A DNA stretch of 64,000 nucleotides from Maricurvus nonylphenolicus (lineage in GTDB: Bacteria > Pseudomonadota > Gammaproteobacteria > Pseudomonadales > Cellvibrionaceae), in the NCBI RefSeq assembly GCF_042854845.1, contig NZ_AP031498.1:124001-188000 (forward strand), in the 5' to 3' direction. The first letter of the stretch is position 1. Each line of letters starts with the position of its first letter. The translations under genes and the position numbers were made by a program. This document shows positions 51,084 through 60,296 of the stretch, piece after piece. Under the pieces are notes generated by a model that was given only the letters and a program-made list of their open reading frames with translations, did not search any database and was not told the DNA's origin.

Positions 51084-54000
51084 ATTTAGCCAAGTTTAGC
51101 CTGCAGCGAAAAAATCTCACCTATTTTGCTGCCATCTTGCTGGCCCTATCCGGTGTGCTCAGTTATTTAGAGATGGGCTGGTTAGAGGACCCCGATTATT
51201 CCATCAAAATTGCCGCCATTGTGGTTGATTACCCCGGCGCAACGCCTGAGGAAGTTGAGCAGGAAGTTGTTGAGGTGATAGAAACCAAGTTGCAGGAAAT
51301 GCCGCAACTTAAGCATCTCACCTCATTAAGTCGCGACGGTCGCGCTGTAATCCAGGCAGAAATTAAAGATGAGTACTGGTCACCGGAATTACCCCAGGTA
51401 TGGGATGAGCTGCGTCGAAAAATTCGAGATGTGCAACCCTATTTACCCGCCGATGCCCATGAACCTGTTATTCGTGATGACTATGGCTTTGTATTTGGTT
51501 TTTTGATTGCCATTACCAGTGATGGTTATAACTACCACGATCTAAAAAGTTATGTAAAAGACCTGCGGCGTGAACTGAGTTTAATGCCGGAAATTTCACG
51601 CATCGATTATTGGGGATTGCAGGAACGACAGGTCTTTATTGATCTGTCGACTTCAGAGGCCTCGGAATCAGGCGTAACCCTGCAAAATATGATGCAGGTG
51701 ATAAAAGCGCAGGGCCAGGTGGTGGATGCCGGCACCGCAGAAGTGGGTACACGGCAGTTCTCTCTGCAAATTTCTGGCGAATTAAAAAGTCTCGATGATA
51801 TTGGCAACTTATTAATTCCGACCAGTGGAGGCCAGGATGGCTCTAAACTGGTACGCCTAAAAGATATTGCCCAATTATCCTATGGCTATAAAACACCACC
51901 TGCTTCTTTGATGCGTAGTAACGGTAAACCTGCCTTGGCGTTGGCAATGGCACCCACCCAAGGCAGTAATGTGGTATTGGTTGGTCGCAAAGTGGAAGAG
52001 CGTTTGGCCGAGCTGCAAGCGCAAATGCCTGTGGGTTTGGAAATCCACAAGGTAGCCTGGCAATCAGATTATGTGGCTCAGGGCGTTAACAGTTTTATGG
52101 TGAATCTGGTCGAGGCGATTGTCATCGTCTTCTTGGTGATCAGTTTAACCATGGGACTGCGCATGGGCTTGATTATTGGCGCGGCGGGTTTGGGTCTAAC
52201 CGTGCTTGGCAGTCTAACGCTGATGAATGCCTTACAGATTGATTTGCACCGGGTGTCTTTGGGGGCATTGGTGGTTGCCATGGGGATGATGGTGGACAAT
52301 GCCATTGTTGTTGCCGATGGTTTTGTGGTTCGCGTCAAGCAGGGCATGAGTCGTCTTAAGGCGGCAGAAGAAGCGGCCAATTTGCCGTCGATACCCTTAT
52401 TGGGCGCTACGCTGGTTGCAGTTATGGCCTTCTATCCTATCGCCGCCTCTGACGATAGTTCCGGTGAGTATTCCAGTGCTCTGTTTTTTGTTGTCGGCCT
52501 TTCGTTGTTCTTAAGTTGGGTGGTTTCGCAAACCATTGTGCCCTTGTTGTGTATGTACTGGGTTAAGGTTGAGCAGCAAACCACCGACCAGTCAGTGACT
52601 GGTTTATTGGGGCGTTTCCGTTTGTTGCTGACGTGGGCGCTGCGTCGCAGAGCGGTATTTGTGCTGTCGATTTTTGCAGCTTTGGTATTGTCAATCGCTG
52701 GTGCCAAATGGATGCCGGTGCAGTTTTTCCCCGAGGCGGTGCGCAATCAGTTTATGGTGGATTACTGGGCCCCCGAGGGCACCCAATTGCTTACCGTTGC
52801 TGAAGATGTGAAAGTTTTGGAAAACCGATTGTTAGAGTCTTCCGAGGTTATCAATGTCAGCAGCTTTTTTGGTCAGGGTCCATCTCGGTTTTATTTGCCG
52901 GTAAGCCCCGAACTTCCCAATCCTAGTTATGCGCAGTTGCTGGTGACAACGGAAAAAGCCTCGCAAGTTAATGCCCTCAGTGAATCGCTACAGAAATGGG
53001 TGGAAGAAACCCAACCACAGGCGTTGATCCGTGTAAATAAATTTGGTGTTGGTTCTGGCGATCCCTGGCCGGTAAAAATTCGCGTGATTGGCCCGGCTTC
53101 AACCGACAACGATACCTTGCGCAATATTGAAACCCAGGTGCAGGATATTCTGCGCGCCCATCCCAATATCGAACTGGTTAACAGTGACTGGCGTCAGCGC
53201 AGTATGCGAATCGAATCCCACTATAGTTTGCAGGAAGGCGGTTGGATTGGCATCAGTCGCGAAGATGTCGCCAATGCCACCAAGAAAACCCTCGACGGTA
53301 AAACCATCGGTGTTATGCGCCAGGATGATGAAACCTACCCGATCGTGATTCGTGTGGATGAGACGGCGGAAGACAGCCGCATGCTGGACCAAATTCAAAT
53401 TCGCCCGGCGGCTGCGTACAACAGTATTCCTTTGGGGCAGGTGAGTAAGGATACCCAATATCAATGGTATGACCCTATTATTTGGCGATACGATCGACGG
53501 CGAACAATTTCTGTATTGGCGGAAACACAGGGCAAGTCAACGTTAAAAGTTTATGAAGATATTATTCCTCAGCTGCAGGCTTTGAAGCTGCCTGCGGGTT
53601 ATAGCCTTGAGTATGCCGGTGAGTATGAATCCAGTAATACTGCGCGTAAATCGTTGTTGCCGGGTTTACCATTGGCGTTGTGTATTATGGCAGTTGTAGT
53701 GGTTGGATTGTTTAATGCGTTTCGTCCAGCGTTAATTATTTTTGGCATTGTGCCTTTTGCTTTAATTGGCATTATTTGGGGGCATACGATTACCGGTATT
53801 CCGCTGGGTTTTATTTCGATTCTGGGTGCCTTTAGTTTGTCGGGCATGATGATTAAAAATGCCGTGGTGTTGCTTGATCAGGCTAATCTAAATTTGAAAG
53901 CTGGTATGGGGCGTTATGAGGCCCTGGTGGATGCGGCGGAGTCGCGCTTATTGCCAGTAGTGAATGCCAGTTTGACGACCGTGCTGGGGATGATTCCGTT

Positions 54001-54148
54001 ACTGCAGGATGTATTCTGGCAGTCGATTGCGGTGACGATTATGTCTGGTCTGCTGGTAGGCACGGCTGTGACGATGTTGTTGTTGCCGGTTTTGTACGTT
54101 TTGGTCTATCGGGTTTCGGGGCCGGTTGTTGTTGAATCAAAATCGTAA
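51080..54148 (+). CDS. RND efflux transporter
   Basis: A 1022-residue pump with twelve membrane helices and two large periplasmic loops. TM4 carries the proton-relay aspartate in GMMVDNAIVVADG (Asp406). Early signatures are MGWLEDPDYSIKIAAIVVDYPGATPEEVEQEVVEVIE and the C-terminal TM repeats. It belongs to the HAE-type clade with a single-letter lacking AcrB-type second aspartate neighbourhood (one acidic residue is seen where AcrB has two), as in many uncharacterised proteobacterial pumps. Start GTG within the stop of the adaptor gene. Substrates are unknown. Confidence 0.92.
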   Translation: MNLAKFSLQRKNLTYFAAILLALSGVLSYLEMGWLEDPDYSIKIAAIVVDYPGATPEEVEQEVVEVIETKLQEMPQLKHLTSLSRDGRAVIQAEIKDEYWSPELPQVWDELRRKIRDVQPYLPADAHEPVIRDDYGFVFGFLIAITSDGYNYHDLKSYVKDLRRELSLMPEISRIDYWGLQERQVFIDLSTSEASESGVTLQNMMQVIKAQGQVVDAGTAEVGTRQFSLQISGELKSLDDIGNLLIPTSGGQDGSKLVRLKDIAQLSYGYKTPPASLMRSNGKPALALAMAPTQGSNVVLVGRKVEERLAELQAQMPVGLEIHKVAWQSDYVAQGVNSFMVNLVEAIVIVFLVISLTMGLRMGLIIGAAGLGLTVLGSLTLMNALQIDLHRVSLGALVVAMGMMVDNAIVVADGFVVRVKQGMSRLKAAEEAANLPSIPLLGATLVAVMAFYPIAASDDSSGEYSSALFFVVGLSLFLSWVVSQTIVPLLCMYWVKVEQQTTDQSVTGLLGRFRLLLTWALRRRAVFVLSIFAALVLSIAGAKWMPVQFFPEAVRNQFMVDYWAPEGTQLLTVAEDVKVLENRLLESSEVINVSSFFGQGPSRFYLPVSPELPNPSYAQLLVTTEKASQVNALSESLQKWVEETQPQALIRVNKFGVGSGDPWPVKIRVIGPASTDNDTLRNIETQVQDILRAHPNIELVNSDWRQRSMRIESHYSLQEGGWIGISREDVANATKKTLDGKTIGVMRQDDETYPIVIRVDETAEDSRMLDQIQIRPAAAYNSIPLGQVSKDTQYQWYDPIIWRYDRRRTISVLAETQGKSTLKVYEDIIPQLQALKLPAGYSLEYAGEYESSNTARKSLLPGLPLALCIMAVVVVGLFNAFRPALIIFGIVPFALIGIIWGHTITGIPLGFISILGAFSLSGMMIKNAVVLLDQANLNLKAGMGRYEALVDAAESRLLPVVNASLTTVLGMIPLLQDVFWQSIAVTIMSGLLVGTAVTMLLLPVLYVLVYRVSGPVVVESKS

Positions 54149-54181
54149 GAAGAGAAGCTGCTAGAATGGTGTTCTAAATTC

Positions 54182-54356
54182 GGAGGCAGTCGGTGAAGCT
54201 GCTCTCCACGCCCATAAGCGGCCGGAAAAAGCCAGCGCTGCGGCTTTTTTTGAAAAGACGCTAAAAACGCTCAGACAACCTCCGCGACTACCCTGACTTT
54301 TTCCGGCCGCTTAAGCGATGGACTGATTGCTCCGATCAGCTCCACCGACTGCCTCC
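54182..54356. repeat. Nested hairpin element A (175 nt) with inner terminator
   Basis: Outer arms 54182-54201 and 54337-54356 match in 19 of 20. Inner arms AAGCGGCCGGAAAAAG (54216-54231) and its exact complement (54297-54312) match in 16 of 16. On the + strand an alternative hairpin, AAAAAGCC with GGCTTTTTTT (54227-54250), forms a typical intrinsic terminator for the RND operon. The reverse-strand apex holds TGAGCGTTTTTAGCG. Confidence 0.8.
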
Positions 54357-54401
54357 TTCCCAATGTGCTAATGCTGAACTGACTTAATTTTTCTGTAGGC
54401 A

Positions 54402-54575
54402 GGTTTATCCAAGGAGGGGCGGGGTCTATGACCAATCAAGCTGCGTTTAAGACTTGTGTTGGGGCGGGAGCGTTGACGAGGACTGTTTGAGCGTTTTTAA
54501 GCGAGTTCCGCAGTGCGAGCGCCCCAACACAAGTCTTGCAGCCGGGAATAGACCCCGCCGCTCCTTGGGTAAACC
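54402..54575. repeat. Nested hairpin element B (174 nt)
   Basis: Outer arms 54402-54429 and 54548-54575 match in 26 of 28. Inner arms AAGACTTGTGTTGGGGC (54449-54465) and its complement (54521-54537) match in 17 of 17. The + strand apex holds TGAGCGTTTTTAAGCG, shared with element A in opposite orientation. Together with A it fills the 458-nt gap between the convergent RND and rpiA genes; nothing else is seen in that gap. Confidence 0.8.
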
Positions 54576-54606
54576 GGATCTGTGGCACTCTATAAAATCA
54601 GCTAAG

Positions 54607-55296
54607 CTAAGCGGTAACAGTCTCCACTCCGGACTCACGCCCAATCAACAGTACATCCGCGGCTCGCGCAGCAAATAAACCATTCGTAACTACCCCAACA
54701 ATCTGGTTGATATCTTTTTCCATCTGCTTGGAGTTGGTAATGGCCATATTGTGAACATCCAGAATTACATTGCCGTTATCGGTCACAACACCTTCACGGT
54801 AAACCGGGTCGCCGCCCAGCTTCACCAGTTCGCGGGCAACGTGAGAGCGAGCCATAGGAATGACTTCTACCGGAAGTGGGAAGGCGCCCAGGGTATCGAC
54901 CCACTTGCTGCCATCGGCAATACAAACAAACTCATCGGCTACCGCGGCCACGATCTTTTCACGGGTCAGGGCTGCGCCGCCACCTTTAATCAGTTCCAAC
55001 GCCGGGTTGGTTTCATCGGCGCCGTCAACGTAGACCACCATGTTGTCGATAGCGTTCAGGTCGTAAACCGGGATGCCGTGACTCTTCAGGCGTTCTGCCG
55101 AGGCTTCGGAACTGGCCACGGTGCCATCAAAGCTGCCTTTGATCTCTGCCAGGTAGTCGATGAAGTAGTTGGCGGTGGAGCCGGTACCCACACCGACGAT
55201 ACTGTCGCTATCGAGTTTGGGGTGAATATAGTCAACGGCGGCACGGGCAACGGCCTGTTTCAGTTCGTCTTGGGTCATGATGGGCTCATTCGGCAT
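54607..55296 (-). CDS. rpiA: Ribose-5-phosphate isomerase A
   Basis: A 229-residue RpiA, which interconverts ribose 5-phosphate and ribulose 5-phosphate in the pentose phosphate pathway. Motifs: [38 protein letters not shown] and the catalytic Glu in the last. The start may be the internal ATG at 55278 ([11 protein letters not shown], as in E. coli); neither has a clear ribosome binding site. It is divergent from ilvA, as in Pseudomonas. Confidence 0.95.
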   Translation of the reverse strand: MPNEPIMTQDELKQAVARAAVDYIHPKLDSDSIVGVGTGSTANYFIDYLAEIKGSFDGTVASSEASAERLKSHGIPVYDLNAIDNMVVYVDGADETNPALELIKGGGAALTREKIVAAVADEFVCIADGSKWVDTLGAFPLPVEVIPMARSHVARELVKLGGDPVYREGVVTDNGNVILDVHNMAITNSKQMEKDINQIVGVVTNGLFAARAADVLLIGRESGVETVTA

Positions 55297-55432
55297 GATG
55301 AATTTTAAAAGTCGCTATTATACGGGCTGGCGAGGTATGTCGGTAGTCGGGTATTATTGCCCGCTTAACTCGCCGGCTTGAATGGCAATCCCCGTTGGGG
55401 TTGTTCCAATGCCCTGAACATTTAAGTAGACC

Positions 55433-56959
55433 ATGCCTCAGTCCTATATCAAGCGCATCCTGGATGCCCGAATCTATGACGTGGCGGTGGAAACACCGCT
55501 CGATGAAACCCGTTTGCTCTCCCGTCGCCTGAACAACCGAATTTTGCTCAAGCGCGAAGACCTGCAGCCGGTGTTTTCCTTCAAGATTCGCGGTGCCTAT
55601 AACAAGCTGCGTCAGCTGAGTGATGAGGAGCGTTCCCGTGGAGTGATTGCTGCATCTGCCGGTAACCACGCCCAGGGCCTGGCGCTATCTGCCCATGAGA
55701 TGGGTGTAAAGGCGACTATCGTCATGCCGCGTACGACGCCGGCCATTAAGGTGGATGCGGTAAAAGCCCGTGGTGCCAAGGTTGTGCTGCACGGTGATAC
55801 CTATGATGAAGCCTCTGATCACGCCAAGAAGTTGGTGGAAGAGAAAGGTTTAACCTATATCCACCCTTACGATGATCCTGATGTGATTGCCGGGCAGGGT
55901 ACTGTGGCGATGGAAATTCTGCGCCAGCATCCCGGTCATATCGATGCCATCTTTGTGCCTGTGGGTGGTGGTGGACTGTGTGCCGGCGTTGCTGCTTATA
56001 TCAAATATGTGCGCCCGCAGACCAAGGTCTATGCGGTTGAACCGGAAGATGCCGCTTGTTTGAAAGCCGCTCTGGAGAAAAACCGCCGTGTGACGCTGCC
56101 GCAGGTGGGGATCTTTGCCGATGGGGTGGCAGTAGCTCAAATCGGCAAGGAAACCTTCCGGGTAATGAAAGACACCATTGACGGAGTGATCACCGCCAAT
56201 ACCGATGAGATCTGCGCGGCTATCAAGGATATCTTTGAGGATACCCGCTCCATTGCCGAGCCAGCTGGTGCCTTGTCTCTGGCGGGCCTGAAGAAATACA
56301 TCGCAGAGAATAATTGTGAAGGCCAGACGCTGGTAGCTATCGATTCCGGTGCCAACACCAACTTCGATCGCCTGCGTTATATCTCTGAGCGCACTGAAAT
56401 CGGTGAGAAGCGTGAAGCCATCCTGGCGGTAACCATTCCTGAAAAGCCGGGAGCTTACAAAAAATTCTGCCAGGCCTTGGGTAAGCGCAATATCACCGAG
56501 TTTAACTACCGTTATGCCGATGAGAAGGATGCCCAGATCTTTGTGGGTGTGCAGGTATCTCCTGACAGTGCCAAGGGGACTAACGGTCGTGAGGAGTTAA
56601 TAGCTCAGCTGACCGACAAGGGCTATTCGGTGGTGGATATGACCGATAACGAGATGGCCAAATTGCATATTCGCCATCTGGTCGGTGGTCATGCGCCCAA
56701 TATTGATGATGAAGTGGTGTACCGCTTTGAGTTTCCGGAGCGTCCCGGGGCGTTGTTTACCTTCCTGACCCAATTGGCAGGCCGTTGGAACATCTCCCTG
56801 TTCCATTACCGCAATCATGGTTCAGCCTATGGCCGGGTATTGGTAGGTATGCAGGTACCCAAAGGTGACCGTTCAGAGGTGAAAAGCTTCCTTGATGAGC
56901 TGGGTTACCCGTACTGGAATGAGACGGATAACGAGGCTTATCAGTTCTTCCTGTCCTGA
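55433..56959 (+). CDS. ilvA: Threonine ammonia-lyase, biosynthetic
   Basis: A 508-residue PLP enzyme that deaminates threonine to 2-oxobutanoate, the first step of isoleucine synthesis. The PLP lysine is Lys51 in SFKIRGAYNKL, with PVGGGGLCAG as the phosphate loop. Two ACT-like regulatory units fill residues about 330-505 (LAVTIPEKPGAYKKFCQAL and YRFEFPERPGALFTFLTQL), so feedback control by isoleucine is expected. Length matches E. coli IlvA (514 aa). Confidence 0.95.
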   Translation: MPQSYIKRILDARIYDVAVETPLDETRLLSRRLNNRILLKREDLQPVFSFKIRGAYNKLRQLSDEERSRGVIAASAGNHAQGLALSAHEMGVKATIVMPRTTPAIKVDAVKARGAKVVLHGDTYDEASDHAKKLVEEKGLTYIHPYDDPDVIAGQGTVAMEILRQHPGHIDAIFVPVGGGGLCAGVAAYIKYVRPQTKVYAVEPEDAACLKAALEKNRRVTLPQVGIFADGVAVAQIGKETFRVMKDTIDGVITANTDEICAAIKDIFEDTRSIAEPAGALSLAGLKKYIAENNCEGQTLVAIDSGANTNFDRLRYISERTEIGEKREAILAVTIPEKPGAYKKFCQALGKRNITEFNYRYADEKDAQIFVGVQVSPDSAKGTNGREELIAQLTDKGYSVVDMTDNEMAKLHIRHLVGGHAPNIDDEVVYRFEFPERPGALFTFLTQLAGRWNISLFHYRNHGSAYGRVLVGMQVPKGDRSEVKSFLDELGYPYWNETDNEAYQFFLS

Positions 56960-57443
56960 CTATTGTCTTACCTGCCTAGGCAGGTAGGGCCTGCCCCGCG
57001 AGCAAAGCGAGTGCTTTGGGCATCCTGTGTCTTCAAATGCTAACTGGCCACATTAGGTAATGCCTTTGTGGCCGGTTTCAGTTTTCCATGCTCAGATTCC
57101 CTGCCCAATTCTTGTCACTTTTCTGTAATTGATCGTTTTTTACGCCCTGTATGGGGGCACTGACGTGGTACTCGAGCACGCCAAAACGTCGGAATTTTCG
57201 CCAAATGGCATAAAATTCATCAGTTTTTTGTGTTTTATTTCACGGTTGTTGGTGGGTGCTAACTTTTACTGTGAGGCCTTTCCCAATAAGGGGGTTATGC
57301 CATTGAGGGGCCAGGAACTAAAACTTTATACTGAGGGTCAATAGAGAACGTCGCCAGAAAGTTGGCGTTTTCAGATATTTCAGGTATAAAGCTTGCTCTC
57401 TTGAAATAACAACAATAAGCACCAAGAGCATTAGGGGTAAACT
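56960..57443. other. Intergenic region after ilvA
   Basis: 484 nt with no convincing gene. It holds a perfect 18-nt palindrome TACCTGCCTAGGCAGGTA at 56969-56986 just after the ilvA stop. A small hairpin, CGCCA with TGGCG followed by TTTTC, lies at 57352-57371, and the promoter for the small gene at 57444 must lie in the last part. A 71-codon open frame at 57129 has no ribosome binding site and is not called. Confidence 0.6.
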
Positions 57444-57584
57444 ATGAAAACCGATGTACTGACCAAAGTGGTCATTGTTTTTGCCCTGGGCGTCCTGGCC
57501 AGCAGCGTAGGTTTTACTGATGTATTCCACGCCGAAGCTGCAGCTCCAGTATCCGCCTTACATCAGGGTATCGCGACTCGCTAA
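57444..57584 (+). CDS. Small protein (46 aa) with N-terminal helix
   Basis: ATG at 57444 with AGGGG 6 nt upstream, TAA at 57582-57584. The 46-residue product starts MKTDVLTKVVIVFALGVLAS, a hydrophobic helix of about 16 residues that could be a membrane anchor or an uncleaved signal, with a possible cleavage after AEA at about residues 31-33. It ends SALHQGIATR. Codon use looks like real coding sequence and the region is otherwise empty. No family is recognised. Confidence 0.55.
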   Translation: MKTDVLTKVVIVFALGVLASSVGFTDVFHAEAAAPVSALHQGIATR

Positions 57585-57754
57585 TTAAGGGCTCGCAAAG
57601 TTGTAAAGATCGGGGGCGTGACGGTAGCAGGAAGCACCAGTGGTAAACGCCCCCAATATCCCCTCCTTTTCTACAGTCTTTCTAGGTGTCCCGGCTAACG
57701 AGGCCATGGCATATCTGATACAATTCGCTGATCTTTTAAATCAGTTTTCTACCT

Positions 57755-59218
57755 ATGAACAACCCATCGACAGTGGCTGCCCAAGCGTTAGTCAGGGCGG
57801 ACTTTGACCTGCCGTTGCCTGCGTGTATCAGCCTGGGTGGCGACCAGCCTCCCATTACCTGTGATCGCCTGCTGCGTTTGTTGCCGGGGCGGCGGGTAGT
57901 GCTGTCTGGACGCTGGAGCCATGAAGGCCAGGAACAGCGGGTTGTGCTTAAGCTTTTCTTTCGTGAAAAGGACTGGCTTAAGGAAATGGATGGCTATCAG
58001 CGTCTCTGTGAATCCATGATCACGGTGCCCGCTTGTTTACTGGGTTGGGAAGCGGAAGACAAAGACGTTCATGCTTTAGTTTATGAGTATATAGAAGGTC
58101 AGTCGCTCTATAGCCTGTGGCAGGAAGCAAGCTCTCAAGAGGCTAAAACCGCCTATATGGTTCAGGCCGCAGAAGTGGTCGCCAAACTGCATGACCACGG
58201 CCTTTGCCAAACGGATATCCATCTCGATAACTTTATGGTGAGCCAGAACACCTTATATACCCTGGATGCGGGCACCGTAGAGCAGGGCATTTCGCCGCTG
58301 GATAAAAAGACCTCGCTGGGGAATCTGGCTTTAATGCTGGCCCAGGTACCGGCCAAACATGATGGCCAGATTGCGGAAATCTGTGAGGCATATAACAACA
58401 CCAATCCTTGTGTGCAATTCGAGCCTGAAGAGGTAAAGCAGGAAACGGTAAAAAGACGGAGTCTGCGCTGGCGCCACTACAAGAAAAAACTATTTCGCAG
58501 CTGCACCGAATTTATCGCCGAGAAGAGCAGTAAGCGTTTCCAGGTCTGGCGAAGGGATTGTGATAGCCCAGCATTGCAGTCACTGCTGGCAAACCCTGAT
58601 GCCTATATTGATGTTGGTGAAAAACTTAAAGAAGGCAATTCGGCCACGGTCGCCAAAGTAGAAGTTGATGGCAAGAAGCTGGTGGTTAAGCGTTATAACC
58701 TGAAAAACTGGCGCCACCGTTTAAGCCGTTGCTGGCGGCCAACACGTGCATGGTGCTCTTGGATCAATGCACATCTTCTTGGCTTTTCTGGCATTCAAAC
58801 CCCCAGGCCCATCGCCATGATCGAAGAGCGTAATGGGCCGCTACGTGGCCGTGGTTTCTTTATTGCTGAAGCGTGCGATAGCCCGGATATGTTACAGGTA
58901 GTTTCCAAGTTGGAAACAGGTACTTCGAGATCCCGGCTCGAAGAGCTATCTCAACAAGTCAAAGAAGTATTTGATGCATTATGGATGTCACGGATTGTCC
59001 ACGGCGATATGAAGGCGACTAATTTATTAGTGACCGAGGAAGGCATATCTGTGATTGATCTGGATGCTATGGTAGAAAGCCAAAATCCAACCTTAAGCAA
59101 AGGCTTAACTAAAGACCTGCAAAGGTTTCTAAAAAATTGGCAAGGTGAAACCCAAGCTGCCTTTGCAAAAGCACTGCAACCATTTGCTGAATTGCTGGAG
59201 TCCTCAACAAGTGGCTGA
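57755..59218 (+). CDS. Tandem lipopolysaccharide-kinase-like protein
   Basis: A 487-residue protein with two kinase-like domains of the WaaP/Kdo-kinase type. Domain 1 (about 40-215): ATP lysine in VVLKLFF, catalytic loop TDIHLDNF with Asp154, and LDAGTV as metal motif. Domain 2 (about 290-480): VVKRYN, catalytic loop HGDMKATN with His416 and Asp418, and VIDLDAM. Both keep the key lysine and aspartates, so both may be active. WaaP-type kinases add phosphate to lipopolysaccharide core heptose or Kdo. It begins the glycan operon and overlaps the next gene by 8 nt. Confidence 0.85.
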   Translation: MNNPSTVAAQALVRADFDLPLPACISLGGDQPPITCDRLLRLLPGRRVVLSGRWSHEGQEQRVVLKLFFREKDWLKEMDGYQRLCESMITVPACLLGWEAEDKDVHALVYEYIEGQSLYSLWQEASSQEAKTAYMVQAAEVVAKLHDHGLCQTDIHLDNFMVSQNTLYTLDAGTVEQGISPLDKKTSLGNLALMLAQVPAKHDGQIAEICEAYNNTNPCVQFEPEEVKQETVKRRSLRWRHYKKKLFRSCTEFIAEKSSKRFQVWRRDCDSPALQSLLANPDAYIDVGEKLKEGNSATVAKVEVDGKKLVVKRYNLKNWRHRLSRCWRPTRAWCSWINAHLLGFSGIQTPRPIAMIEERNGPLRGRGFFIAEACDSPDMLQVVSKLETGTSRSRLEELSQQVKEVFDALWMSRIVHGDMKATNLLVTEEGISVIDLDAMVESQNPTLSKGLTKDLQRFLKNWQGETQAAFAKALQPFAELLESSTSG

Positions 59219-60296
59219 TAAGAAAGTCGTTTTACAATTATGCCATAGCTATGGTGCCCCATTTGACGATGTGGCTCGTCAGTGGCGCGTACTGTTTGAT
59301 CCTTCTGAATATGAAGTGGTAACCGTCTTTTTGACTGGTGAGCCCAGCGATAAAGTCTCTGAGCTAGTAGGCGGCGAGGTGATCTACCTAGGCTATCGCT
59401 CAAAAGATTTGCGAGGCCTGAAGCGTAAACAAATCAAGGATGTTCAACAGCTTCACGCGAAATATAATTTCTCCCTAGCGGTCGCGCACCGTTACAAGCC
59501 GATATATATCGCAACTCATATTAAAGACCTGCCCGTATTTGGCGTGGCTCATGCCTACGGCGTTTTCGAAGGTTTTTGGCGCAAACGCTACGTTGCTAGC
59601 TGCCAACAACGATTGACCCTGATTGGTGTTTCGCATGCAATCAGAGGTGATATTGCCAAGACTTTACCGGCTTACCCCGAAGAAAAGCTTCATGCTATCC
59701 ACAACCATATCGATACCAAAAAGTACCAGGCTGGTCAGCTGGGAAAAAATGCTGCGCGTGAAGCGTTGGGACTGCCTCAGGATGCCTATATTGTTGGGAA
59801 TGTAGGTCGCCTGCATCCAGACAAGGATCAAAAAACCTTAATAGCCGGCTTTGCTAAAGCTTTCCCCGACCTGGATAACGGTTTATTGGTCGTGGTCGGT
59901 GATGGTCGCTTGGAAGATGAATTAAAACAGCAGGCTAAAGAATTGGGTGTTGAGGATGCCGTTAATTTCTTGGGGCGAGTTCCCGATGCTTGGCAATATT
60001 TTAAAGCTTTCGACGTGTTTGCTCTGACTTCGAATTATGAGCCGTTTGGTATGGTGTTGCTGGAGGCGATGATTGCTGGGGTGCCAGTGATTAGTACAGA
60101 TGTTGGTGGGGCGCCGGAGGTTGTGGGGGAGTACGGGGAGTTGATTCCTTTGGAGGGGATTGGGGCTTTAGCTCAGGCTTTAACGCTAAATCTTGCGGTT
60201 AAGGAAGGGGGACAGATGGATACATATATTAACAATAATTTTAGTGATAGATCTGCTCAGGATAAGTTTAGAAATATTATGCGGGAATATAAATAA
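59211..60296 (+). CDS. Glycosyltransferase family 4
   Basis: The GTG at 59211 is preferred: a GGAG lies 10 nt upstream and the product begins with the first Rossmann strand (VADKKVVLQLCHSYGAPFDD). The frame to 59145 would read into the kinase gene. The 361-residue GT-B enzyme has YIVGNVGRLHPDKDQKTLIAGFA and the donor-site motif NYEPFGMVLLEAMIAGVPVISTDVGGAPEVV (E-x7-E). It probably adds a sugar to the lipopolysaccharide core. It overlaps the next gene by 1 nt. Confidence 0.92.
   Translation: MADKKVVLQLCHSYGAPFDDVARQWRVLFDPSEYEVVTVFLTGEPSDKVSELVGGEVIYLGYRSKDLRGLKRKQIKDVQQLHAKYNFSLAVAHRYKPIYIATHIKDLPVFGVAHAYGVFEGFWRKRYVASCQQRLTLIGVSHAIRGDIAKTLPAYPEEKLHAIHNHIDTKKYQAGQLGKNAAREALGLPQDAYIVGNVGRLHPDKDQKTLIAGFAKAFPDLDNGLLVVVGDGRLEDELKQQAKELGVEDAVNFLGRVPDAWQYFKAFDVFALTSNYEPFGMVLLEAMIAGVPVISTDVGGAPEVVGEYGELIPLEGIGALAQALTLNLAVKEGGQMDTYINNNFSDRSAQDKFRNIMREYK

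Noticed and set aside
54182..54575. Insertion sequence or MITE ends
   Set aside because: The arms are nested hairpins without a clear target-site duplication; no transposase fragment lies between them.
57129..57344. 71-codon open frame after ilvA
   Set aside because: No ribosome binding site, odd composition, and it overlaps hairpin-forming sequence; coding is not supported.
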